From contig JAFCMP010000040.1 of NCBI GenBank assembly GCA_017506865.1, forward strand, positions 124,001 to 188,000: a stretch of DNA of 64,000 bases, in the 5' to 3' direction. This DNA comes from Tribonema minus (lineage: Eukaryota > Sar > Xanthophyceae > Tribonematales > Tribonemataceae). The notes under the pieces are model-generated. The model had not been told where the DNA came from and did not search any database. It saw nothing but the letters and a program-made list of their open reading frames with translations. Positions 21,455 to 32,200 of the stretch are shown here, piece after piece; position 1 is the first letter of the stretch, and every line of letters begins with the position of its first letter. A program made the translations under genes and the position numbers.

Positions 21455-24400
21455 ATGGCGGATCCATCCAGACGAGGCGTCCAGCAGGAGGAGAGCCTGC
21501 CGTACGATGAGGCAGCGGTAAGCTGGATTTTGACTGATGGCTTTTTTGTTTGCTCAACCAATCGTACATCAACCTCATGCCAAGCTCATGCAGTCATTGT
21601 ATGGTGTCTGCGAGCTGATCACATTGGATGAACAGGCGGCAGCTAGCTGAGCAGCAACACGAGGGAAAGCCCGTGCATCTTCAGCTTTCGCTCGCTGGTG
21701 TATACACTGCAGCTATCACGCCTGCAAGCCGCATGTTGGCCCACATGCTGGTAGTGTGACCATTGGTAGTGTGACCATTGCCCTTCCATATTCCCCGCCC
21801 TCAAGCTTCCTGCAGGCGCCTTGTTGAATCAGCAGAATCTAATACTTTGCCACATGACCGAAATGTAGCATACCCGCAGGCAGCATGGCACTCAAACTAC
21901 GTGCTATGTGTTCTCACATGCCTGTCAGGACGCTGGAGCACCGGCCGCAGCAGGGTCACGCGGTGCAGGCTGGCGGCAGAAACGCCTGCAGGCGCTGAAC
22001 ATTGAGCGGCGGGCGGAGGCGCTGCGCCGCATCTCCGCAGATGAGAAGCTGCTCACCTTTGCATGCAGAAACGCCAGGTTGGAGGCCACAGACTGGTTGA
22101 ACTGGGCACAGGCACTGCAAGCGTCGAGGCGGCAACAGGGAGGCAGCTCAGCTATTGGGGCTGGTGTGCCACAACCGCCGCCGGTGCAGCGGCCGCAGCA
22201 GCAGCCGTTGCCATTGCAGCTGCCGCTGCCCCCACTATCACAGCAGCAGCCGCAGCGGCAGCAGCAGAGCGGCCAGCCACGTGTCAAACAGGAAATGGAC
22301 ATGGATCTCATGCCAATCATCAGCACGCAGCCCATGCGTTCAAGCGCTGAATCTGCCCGCAATGAAGCTGCCGCCGCCACCGCCGCCGCCGCAGCAGCAG
22401 CAGCAGCAGCAGCAGCGGCAGCAGTGGCAGCTGCTGCTGAAGGCGTGGCCAGTAGCCATAAATCTGTTGCCTCCACGGCCACGGCGCGACCAAAGAAACG
22501 CCCACGGAAGGCGCCTGACGATGTCACCAGTACAGGCATAGCCAGCAGTGCAGCTGCGGCAGCGGCAGCATCCGCAACGTCCACTGCAGCGTCAACAGCA
22601 GCAGCACCAGCGCCTGCAGCAGCAGCGCCGCCAGCCCGCAAGCGAGCAGCGGCAAAGCCCATGACGCCAGCCATGCGTGCCAAGCAGGCGGCCGCAGCTG
22701 TCGCACTGGCTGCTCAGGTACACCAGCAGGCGGTAGCTGCAGCTGCTGCAAGAACCAGCGTGGCGGCGACCGCGTCTGCCACCACAGCACCCCCTGCTGC
22801 TGTGTCAGCACCACTAGTAGCTCCTGCAGAGGCAGCACCTGCCACCACGGACACCACAGGAATGTCGCCAGCAGCGCTGCTGCGCATACGCACATGCCCG
22901 GGACGCTGCAGCAGCAGCAGCAGCAGCAGCGATGCTCAGCTTCACAATCGCAAGGGACGGCAGTACACGGAAGGCGACGCTGCAGCCGACTGGGCGTTTG
23001 TCGCGCGGCAGTTTGATGAGTGGGACAGCTGGGGTCCGGACGTCAAGCAGTGGCGCGCCAGCATGTACAAGGGGAGGAGTGGACACGTGCCGCCAAAGCC
23101 GGGGGTGGGGGGGGCAGGAGACGTCACGTGGGAGGTGCCGCTGCTGGACGGAGAGCTGGTGTCTGGCGTGGCGTTGCATCCAAAGTGTACGCAGGCGCGC
23201 ATGGACTTGCTGCTGCTGGGTTCGAGGGGCACCGTATACAGGTGACCATGGCCGCTGCCTATGCTGAGGTAGACCATGCTTTGGAAGCAGTTTACTCGGT
23301 GGTAGCATCAGGAGATGGAGTGTGAGCGTTGAAGGGCCTGCGCCTCTGCTGTACAGCACACCTCAACAGAAACTGGTAGGCAGTCAATCGCTTTGACCCG
23401 TACATGCTCGCATAGTGCCCTTGACTTACTGAGCGCACAGCCGAATATGATGTTTGTGGTAATGGCACAGTCAGGGGTATGCTGACATATTGGTGCGCGC
23501 GAGCCGTTTTCTTTTCCTACTTCAACTGGTGACGCCGACCGTTACAAATGTTGTGTGCACTGCTTTCCGTTACCGTCTCCAGTGTGGACATTGCTGCAGC
23601 GGGCGCAAGGACAGATGCTGGGGCACACACAGGCGTACACGAGTGGACCTGCCGGCGCAGCCGCACTGTACCCAGTGTCCTGCCGCTGCATTTCACAGAA
23701 GGCCACTTCAACAGTGATGGCAAGTGCACAGTGCATACAAACATATTTCACTGTAGTAGTGCTCTCATCCCGCTGCTCGTGTCAATGTGCACGTTGCATT
23801 ACAGCCGGATGTCAACACTATGTTACAGATAGCATCAGGAGCTGCTGCCCAACCAAACATAGATTTATGCTTCTACTGCACGAATAGCAGCAAGCCTCTT
23901 AGGGCTGATGTTGTGTGACTCTCCTTATAAAAAAAGAAGCTGGAGGTTCACATCAAGATTTCACTCTGCGGCCTTCGACCTAACGCTGTAACCATGTACA
24001 TTCTTCAGCGTCTTGTGTGATTTTCTGAAGACGCACATATTGCGTACATTGCACTCAACGGCTAACTGCTCCTGTGGGTCCGCAGCTGTCGTCAACCTCG
24101 CTTACGCAAGCGATTACAGAGACGCATGTGCCTTGCCCATGATGAACAGCCTAACCCAACCCTGTTCAACTACCATACGGACCACAGCCCATGGAGACAA
24201 GCACGCTGTTTGGTACATACATAGAGGTATCTTTTTCGCTCTCGTCGATTGGTAGGCTGCTGCTGGTTGAAGTGCTGCATCCTATTCAAGCAGGACAGTA
24301 CACCACAGTTTGTGCTGTGGACCGGTCATACAATCATAATCATGACATTATCAGTACTACCAATGATTCCTGTGCGTTGTGTGATATAGTTGTTACCAGC

Positions 24401-27400
24401 ACTGCATACACCTCTGCCAATACTTTTTACAATCAGCCGTATTTCAAAGTATCTAATTGTGAACTTACAGTGAAGGGTGCAATGCCATCTCAAGTTTGCA
24501 TTAGGACGTTGACACGTGACACGTACCGCAGCGCTGCTGGCACCCTCACAACGCTTACCATGTCATATTCCCGGCAAAAATGCTGTCATGACGCTAGTCT
24601 GAGTTTGTGCCTCTGCTTACATACATACCCGGTGGGTCATGCTGAACCCCCCCCCCCCCCCACTCATTGCTTATGGCTCAGGGTCTCTGTTAGGCCGTGG
24701 CATTGTGGGCAGCACGGCTCCAGGAGTCATTTCCGTCTTAGACTCAGACTCCCTCGAGGAACACCTTCAGTACACATCGCTACACACAGGCGCCATCAAT
24801 GTTGTCGAGTGGGCGCGCGGCGGATGCCAACTCGTTTCAGGGGGCACGCACGGCAAGGTGGTTCTGTGGCAGTTGGAGCAGCTGCAAATGGGGGGGTCTG
24901 GGGGGGGTGGCGTTGGCGCGGGGGGGGCTCCTGAAACGGTCACCGTGGGGAACGCTGTGAAGCGGCAGAGGGCTGTGGTTGGGAAGTGCACAGTGAGTGT
25001 TTGAGAGTCTCACGATTTGCACCACTGTAATGTGCACAGAACTCCTTGTGTCATGCCCCCATGTCCTCAGGGTACCTGCCAAACAACGGCAGGGAGCCAT
25101 GGCATGATGGCAAAACGGTTTGCACGCTTCTGATTGCGGTTGGGACAACTCCTATGTGGTCCCCTATGCGCTTGCCATGGGTTGAGCACCTGGCAGAAGA
25201 GTCACATGCGCTATTTTTGAAGCTCTTGACATGGTCATGCGCAAGGCAGTAGACATGATTGATTCTAATCCTCTATATTTTCAACCCATGGCACGTCATC
25301 ATACCATCATCGGAACACACTAAGCAAAAACATGCGTCTCTGCTGTCACAAACCTCGAAGGTCCGCTGCCGATCAGAGGGCTTGCATCTTGCTTTCAACT
25401 CTTCACAGTACATGTACATTCTGGAAATGTTGCAGACAACATGTACTCGTAGCCGGCAGGCACAGACGTACTAGTTCATATGCTTCACATGTAAAAGCGG
25501 ACCAGAAGGTAGGTTCAGGAGGCGATGCGTCATTAGTCTGCACGGGACTCTTGATGTATATGTATCATGTGCGCACACCTACATAGACTGCATGCGCATC
25601 ACGCAGAATGTACCTGCTGAAGCAAAGCGACATGTTGCTGCCTGGCAGACGATGCGTTCTTGCCAAATTACATTGCGTATTTTTTGTGATGTGAATGTTG
25701 CCATGCTGCAAGTTTACACACGTTATGCAGCAAGTGCACGTGCAGCGGAGATAACCATTTCTCCTCGGCACATCCTGTACATATCCCACCAAAGTGTACT
25801 TTTCTTGAATCCTGTTGAGGACGCAAGAACCCAGATGAGTGATGTCAAGCTTGCTACCAGAATCTACATGTAGTATTTTGTGACAACTTGACAGTGTTTG
25901 CATGCGCATAATGACTATCACTTCTGAACGACATAGCCAAATGGCATCGGCCCCCTAATGATACTATCATTGCTTTGCAGCAAGCTCCAGCGAAGTGTGG
26001 TCCGCAACGAATCTGCACTCCACCCCTCTTGTCTCGCATGCGACGCTGCACGCTGCGCTGCCTGCGCGTGCTGCAGGAGTTGAAGGTGCATAGCAACTGG
26101 CTGCGCCATGGCTCAGTCACAGGGCTGAGAGGAGGCAGCAGCAACCGCCTCTACATTGGCCATGACCTGTCTGAAATCATTGTGTATGACCTCGCCGCCA
26201 ACGCAACGCTGCAGTCAGCGGACCTGTGTCAAGACGGGGTGAGTTGACGACTTCAACAGGCAGTGCTCATCAATTCATGCATGTTCATGGCTTACTGTAC
26301 ACTTGTACTTTGGATTGAACCGCGTCAGCGATGATGGGATAGCAGAAGTACTCAAGCCCAGGCCCCACTGTATTGCGCATTCACCTGACGTCATGGTAAA
26401 GGCCGCCTTCGTTTCGACCAAATTATTCTTGTGTGAGTCAACACTGCCGTGCAAACTGTTGCACCATGTGATTCTTGATGCGGTGGACTGACTGTGCGCA
26501 GTGCTCATGGAACTGAGATTGAAGTGTGTCTCCAATGAAAACGCCTGACCACACTCTGATGAGTGTTCCAAACTGGAAACAGGCCTGAGTTTTGAAGTAT
26601 TGCATGTTGGTAACAGGGAGGGCGGGCAGAGCAACAGCGCCCAAGCTATGCGACAACACAGACCTTGGCAGTGTTTGTCATGTAGCGGTCACGCTTCACT
26701 GCCGCTGGCGTGTACCTGGGCGTTGATTGGGCGGGCGGCTGTGTATCTGAAGATTGTTCCGCTTCATCCACTCCCCTTTGACACTCTGATCTTTACGCAG
26801 GTTTGGCACATCTGAGCATTTCCTGTAGAATGACATGGCATTGCTTAGCACGGTGACGCTGATGCTCTCTAGTCTCCGCGCCACATGCATGACCACCACC
26901 GATGCCGCATCCGCTGCACTGTGCACCGCTAAAGCAGAAGACTCACCAACCGACACTTCTCACTCAAATCACTGCCCTCTCTATGCTCTCCTGCAGTCGG
27001 AGCCGGAGGTGACGCTCCTAGGCGGCTTCCCAGAGGACGCGCCGCACACAGAGCACGTGCTGCTTGCGGGCCTTCGCTTTGCCGCATTCCACCGACACAA
27101 GATACTGCTGTTGGACGCACGCTGCCCGTTTCGAGCACGCGCGTGCGTAGAGTGGACACAGCTGGGCGTAGCGTGGCCGCACCTGACCAGCTGCCCGCGC
27201 CCGTACGGCAGCCAGTGCGGCAACTACATCACCTGCGGTGAGCGCTGCTGTGACTGTGGTGCAGTGTTTGGCCACAGTGTTGGATTGATGCTTTGTGAGT
27301 GTGTCGTCAGCGCTCTGTGGATGATGTGCTGGCGGCGTGAGCAGTGGGCTCATGATGCGGCAGGGCATTACGAAGCTGCATGCTATAAGCTGGCAACAGT

Positions 27401-28659
27401 GGGCAAGGGGCACTTCTCACAATCAGGTGTTTGGCCGCCATCCTTGTAGCCCCCCCTTGTGAGGTGTGTGTGCAGGTGATGAGTTCAACAGTGGGTAGAT
27501 TTGTGTGCAAGGGGCACAAACTGGTTCTGGCCCCCACGGGCTGCTGCAGCAATGACCTGACCTATTGTGAACTGTTGCAATACCAGGCATCACTGCTTTG
27601 TGCTTCACATCTATACATGCCACATGCTTCTCACGTCCAGTCAGAAACGGGGTTGCTCAAGGTCCGTACGCATCAGTGCAGGCTTCCATACAAGCCGCAG
27701 CGGTTCTTCTGTCAATGTCTGTGTGCCTGTCATTCAAACTCTCCTTTGCATGATATTACAGCAGTATTTTCTTCCGCCCAGCGTTATCGGCACTGTTTCA
27801 TGACATCCATTACGCTCATCACCACTTCTCGCGTGGTGACACCCCGCACGCATGCTAATACGACCATGTGCTGCTGTGCAGGTGGCCCGCTTGGTGCCAT
27901 GCACATATGGGACGTCCGCAAGGCAGAGCAGCACTACAAGCCGGTGTGCGCGGGGCTAGGCGCGTATGGCACGCCACCGACACACTGCGTCAGAATCACA
28001 GATGCCGCACAGGTCCTGCCTGCAGAGCAGCTGGTGAGCAGTGCATGTCTGTGAATGAATACCGCAAAGTACTTTAGAAAAGATGGCATCATGTTTGCAT
28101 ATGCAGCAATGAAGGTCATACACCCAAGTTTGAGCAGACCCGCACTAAACAGACGTGTTCAACTGCAAAGACAGAGCCCACATTGGCCAGGTGGGGAGAG
28201 CGGACTGCAGTCACGGTTACTGAAACCAATTGGTATTCAGGAGCAGCTGATAGCTTGCACGTTACTCGAGGTCTGTGATCTCCTTTCCTGGTTTTGACAT
28301 GCTCTGTCCAAAGCTCACTTGCTTATCATTGGGAGCATGGCATGTTCTGGTCATGGTTGGACCAAGTGAATTGTAGCAATGGCTTGTGAACTGTCCAATA
28401 TGGCCTTTGTGAATGCTGCACTGGCACAAGCGCTTCTCAAGAGCTGCAGAATGCTGTCATTGACAAGACCCCAGCATCGCTTTGTGACAAAGAGGCTGTG
28501 TGTGCTGTTGCAACATGTTGATCTCTTGAAGCTTTGTGCTTGTTTGTCGTCTGTGTGATGCAGGTCAAGTGCGCACGTCTGGTGCCTGGCAGCACCACAC
28601 ATGCACTTGCGGTATGCGCCAGCGGTCAGATCTCACTGCGGCGGATGCGAGGGCTGTGA
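21455..28659 (+). CDS. WD-repeat-like protein with Ala/Gln-rich N-terminus
   Basis: Exon 1 (21455-21517, MADPSRRG...) joins in phase to 21929-23241. That exon has a charged helical segment (LNIERRAEALRRISADEKLL) followed by some 250 residues rich in Ala, Gln and Pro with Lys/Arg patches (ARPKKRPRKAP), suggesting a nuclear protein. A conserved-looking block follows (DWAFVARQFDEWDSWGPDVK). The 3' part has exons 24682-24992, 25981-26238, 26997-27237, 27882-28033 and 28564-28659, all in phase and ending at a stop. They encode propeller-like blades: TGAINVVEWARGGCQLVSGG then GKVVLWQL, RLYIGHDLSEIIVYDL, AMHIWDVRKAEQHYKP, ALAVCASGQISLRRM. The link between 23241 and 24682 is unresolved; a phase-compatible candidate exon lies at 24086-24212. 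I do not recognise a named orthologue. Confidence 0.7.
25795..25965 (-). repeat. Copy of LINE 3' end in WD-gene intron
   Basis: About 155 bases resemble 35030-35185, the stretch just beyond the LINE stop codon: shared CTTGCNACCAGAAT and GAACGA(C/T)AT words, roughly two-thirds identical by eye. Read as a 5'-truncated insertion. Confidence 0.5.
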
Positions 28660-29093
28660 TGTCAAGCATCCTCTACAATTGACACGGCAGCTTTCATTAC
28701 TGCCACAACACTTTGCCTCAACGGTTTTTTGCAACAAACTTCTGCTGTCGAGCTCGTTTATGAACATGAGTCCTGGTGCCATCTTCATATGTGCGTATCC
28801 TGCAGTCGATTGCGTGCCTTGTGATGGTGGGGCGCCAATCCACCAAAGCAATCATGATGCCTGGCTGACGTTGTGACATCATCTGGGTATGTGACATCAT
28901 CTGGGTATGTCATCTGGGTATGCCACCACCTGACTTGACACAAAGCACTTCATTTTATGAATCTTGAAAAAAGACGTGAGAGAGACAGGCACTGCGTTTC
29001 TTCGCTTGTCAAGACATGCTGCAGCAAATCTGAGCTGATGTGGGTGAGCTTCACGCAACTTTAAAAAAAAAAAGAACACGACTTGCTGAAGTT
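28660..29093. other. Intergenic region after WD-repeat gene
   Basis: No gene seen. Near 28875-28921 the text ATCTGGGTATGT(G)ACATC is repeated in tandem about three times. An A-tract lies at 29063-29073. Confidence 0.4.
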
Positions 29094-29135
29094 GAAGTTT
29101 CCAGAAAAACGAAGTTAGTTCTGAAGTTTCCAGAA
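29094..29135. promoter_or_regulatory. Two perfect heat-shock elements
   Basis: GAAGTTTCCAGAA occurs at 29094-29106 and again at 29123-29135. Each fits GAAnnTTCnnGAA exactly. They lie about 60-100 bases before a likely 5'-UTR splice donor (CAG|GTGAGC at 29194) and about 510-550 bases before the exonuclease/alpha-kinase start codon. A further GAA..TTC pairing lies between the copies. Heat regulation is inferred. Confidence 0.5.
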
Positions 29136-29640
29136 AAAAACAGTCACAGAAGGCCGCCCAGTGACACCGCGATCCAGCCGCTGCTTTACATCAGGTGAGC
29201 ACAGCTTGCAAAATCAGTATATCATCAGCACTTTCAAGAGATGGTCTCCTCTTGCGTTCGGATCTTCTGTTCACAGTTCGAATCAGGCAAAGCCCCTCAC
29301 AATCTCGCTCTCGGTTAGCGACGCGACAGGCTCATCTTACTCAAAAGCATTGAAAATCTTCTTGCAATGTTCTGCAGCTTTTGCTTGCAACAGTATCAGG
29401 TCGAGCAAATGTGATGGACACGTTCATTTCCTTCGCCGGAGGTTTTGATCCCTTGCGTCCTCATATTGCAGCGTTGATCATGTCGTACTGGCGGCCAACA
29501 GACTAGACGAGTCATCCTTCAATAGCTTCTCTCATAATAGGCAACGTGTGTATGTATTCAAACTGAGGCGTTGATTCGAATCAATTGTGTGCATGGCTTG
29601 CTTGCGGCAGGCGTTCACGACCGTGGCCAGCCTGCCAGCC

Positions 29641-31308
29641 ATGCTGATTTACCTCTACGACGTGGCCGCGCTCAGCGCCAGCGACAGGCGTAACATCAAA
29701 AACCTGCTGGCTGGTGCCGAAACGATTGGACTCGACTTTGAATGGACCCCTGACGCATTCAGAGGCCAAGACAACCCCATCTCGCTAGTGCAACTGTGCA
29801 TTGAGGTGCCCGGCCAGAACCGCGGCAGGACATGGCCCCACCTGAGCGTGCTGCTGCTGCGCACGCACGAATCGAGCGATCTGCCAGTGCCTGTCTGGAC
29901 CGCGCTGCACAATCACAAAATCGTCAAGGTCATCGGTGGCAACAACGTGCACCCCAACACCCCGGACTTCAGCAAGTTTAGGAACACCTTTGACAGCTGC
30001 ATTGCGGAGGACTGTGGCGTGGTGTCGCTGGGCACCATGGCGCGGGAGAGGGGGCACACCAAGGTGGGGCGCAGGCGCTGGCGGACTTCTTCCAGCTGGA
30101 GAAGTGCGGCAGCGCTTCGCGCACTTCCAACTGGGACGCCGATACGCTGACCGTCGAGCAGCAGGAGTCTGCTGCTCAGGATGCAGCGCTTACCTTGATG
30201 GTGTACAGGTACGGTGGCGCTTTTGTCATGTGCCGCATTAAATTTTTTGGCAGATTGTCTTGATACTGTCATTTGGACCCCATGACTGCGTTCATGCGCT
30301 TCGGTAGCTGAGGCAGGTGGCCCTGTCGAGAGGGTCATGCATGCTTCTCATGTTGATGCCACAGAACTACTTGCTGACAAAGTGCAAGTACTTGCACATC
30401 ACGTGGTGGCAAGTCAGTGTCTTTCATGTGGAGTGTGTATATGATGCGGCAGCTTCCCAAATGCAAAGTCTATAGCGAGCTCATGCCTCTGCGCTCCCCG
30501 CGCCTATGCATCTGCCATCGCCGACTTGGCGGCACTAGCATCAGGTGCTGCAGCTTTGACAATGTGTCTGCGCACTTTCATCTGCTGGCTGCCTGTGCCA
30601 CTGTAGGACTTGACACAAAGTGGTGGTTGCATCGCCTTGCATGCGCGCAGGGAGCTGCAGAAGGACTGCCTGTTGCGCAACAACGCTTCGCGGGGGACGT
30701 ATGACCGCCAGCCTTTTGCGTACGGCGCTTTCCGGTCTGTGGCCAAGGGAAAGTACACCAAGGGCCCACGCGCCGGCGATGCCATGGTAGTCAAATGGTT
30801 CACCACCGGCACAGTGTTTGAGGAATCATACTACGACACTGATGTTCTCACCGTCAAGACAGCTACCGGCATCATCAACGCCTTTAATGCGCTGAATCTG
30901 GCCACACAGAAAGTATACCTGAACCAGCCGGAAGTGTGGAAGGACCTGAATGACGACAGTAAATTGCTGGTGGAACCGTACATGGCGGATTTCCGCAAGT
31001 TCAACTCCAACACGGGAGGGACAAGTGGCGACTCACTCATGACAGCGCTCAGCCATTATTCGTATCACCACAGCGGCGCCAAGCTGCTGCTGTGCGACCT
31101 GCAGGGCGCGGCGCGCAGCGACTGTTACATTATAACTGACCCTGTCGTGATGTCCGCGAGGCGGGAGTATGGCCCAACTGACTTGGGCCAAGCCGGTATC
31201 AACAACTTCTTCTATCACCACAGGTGCAGCTCCCTGTGCCAGCCGCACTGGCAAAAAAATCGCGGTCAGTATCAGTACACGCCCGTCATGACTACTACTT
31301 TAACTTGA
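29641..31308 (+). CDS. DEDD 3'-5' exonuclease fused to alpha-kinase
   Basis: Exon 1 (29611-30208, first ATG in phase at 29641) encodes an RNase D/WRN-type domain: ETIGLDFEW (motif I Asp and Glu), KVIGGNNVHPNTPDF (motif II region) and, near the end, TSNWDADTLTVEQQ plus SAAQDAALTLMVY (motif III). A one-base shift near 30070 breaks the frame relative to the copy at 38.2 kb, which has one more base there. Exon 2 (30651-31308) begins after CGCGCAG, and its phase exactly continues the exonuclease frame (VYRELQKDC). It carries an atypical alpha-kinase: FAYGAFRSV, catalytic-type Lys in VVKWF, LLVEPYMADFRKFNSN, ALSHYSYHHSGAKLLLCDLQG, YIITDP, and the zinc-binding end GQAGINNFFYHHRCSSLC. I infer one fused protein of about 408 residues. 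Two genes, or a pseudogenised 5' half, remain possible. Confidence 0.7.
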
Positions 31309-31879
31309 AGTTGGCCGATGTCGGCCTGGTTCGCAATTATGATGAAAGTATCTCAACATCAGTAGGTGTCAGGGGGGATTGTGCAGCGCAGCAGTAACAC
31401 ATCGAGATCAAAGGCTGTGCAGGTGTGCATCACTTCGTACACAGCACATGACTGAAACAAGCTACCATTGTCATTTTATTCACTGGCACCCACAACAAAA
31501 CACTACCGTGCCCGTGCCAGATAAAATCAAGCATGCATGCTATCAACAGGCGACTTCCTTCTTGCAAAAATCATGGCTTTATTGTAAGTACACGATGCTG
31601 ATGCCCATGATTTCAATTGTGGTAGACCGCTTCTTTCTTTCTTTGTGCACTGTTCCTATTGCATCGTCATGTTGTCAGACGAGCAGATGTGCTGCAAATT
31701 TTTGTTGTCAAGTCAACGCTGCGCCATGTTTGAGAACGCAACAGCGGCAGCACACAAACATTCATTGCCTTGGTGCACCACAAGGGCGGGTTATGTAGAT
31801 GTTAGCATTGTGTGGGCCTGGTCGGTGTTGACATAGCAGCACTTGTGTTGGAAGTTGTTGCGAGAGTGTTGCCCGACTG
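31309..31879. other. Gene-free stretch after the alpha-kinase exon
   Basis: No coding signal seen. TTTAACTTGAAGTTGG at about 31299-31314 overlaps the end of the kinase frame. Confidence 0.35.
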
Positions 31880-32200
31880 CCTGATGACACATGCTGGTCA
31901 TTGCTTACTGCAGCGCGTAGATGCAAGGCATGCCATAGCTGAGCATCGCAGTCACTCCTCATTGCCTATCGGTTACTGTACTAGCGTGCTGCTGACATGA
32001 GTGCTGCGACACCATGCCATATGAACAAGCAGCACAGGTTCATGCACGCGTACATATCTCGCTGATCAATGCTTGTGGGCACTTGCCATTCACATTGTAA
32101 GTGCTGCACAGTGATAACGTTGTCAAGGTCATTGGTGGCAACAATGTGCACCCGAAAAGCCTGGACTTCAGCAATATAACAGCGTCTGACTCGTCGGCAA
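31880..32200 (+). pseudogene. Decayed exonuclease fragment with shared flank (copy 2)
   Basis: 32095-32170 repeats the motif II part of the exonuclease exon (GTCAAGGTCATTGGTGGCAA; compare 29921). The preceding 31880-32100 matches 38627-38830. It has no intact frame. Sequence after 32170 no longer matches the gene. Interpreted as the remnant of a tandem copy. Confidence 0.7.

Noticed and set aside
21925-22683. 252-residue Ala-rich minus-strand frame
   Set aside because: Shadow of the CAG/GCN-rich exon of the WD-repeat gene.
24086-24212. Candidate extra exon of the WD-repeat gene
   Set aside because: Acceptor and phase fit exon 2, but the downstream donor leaves the wrong phase for the next sure exon, so I mention it only as a candidate.
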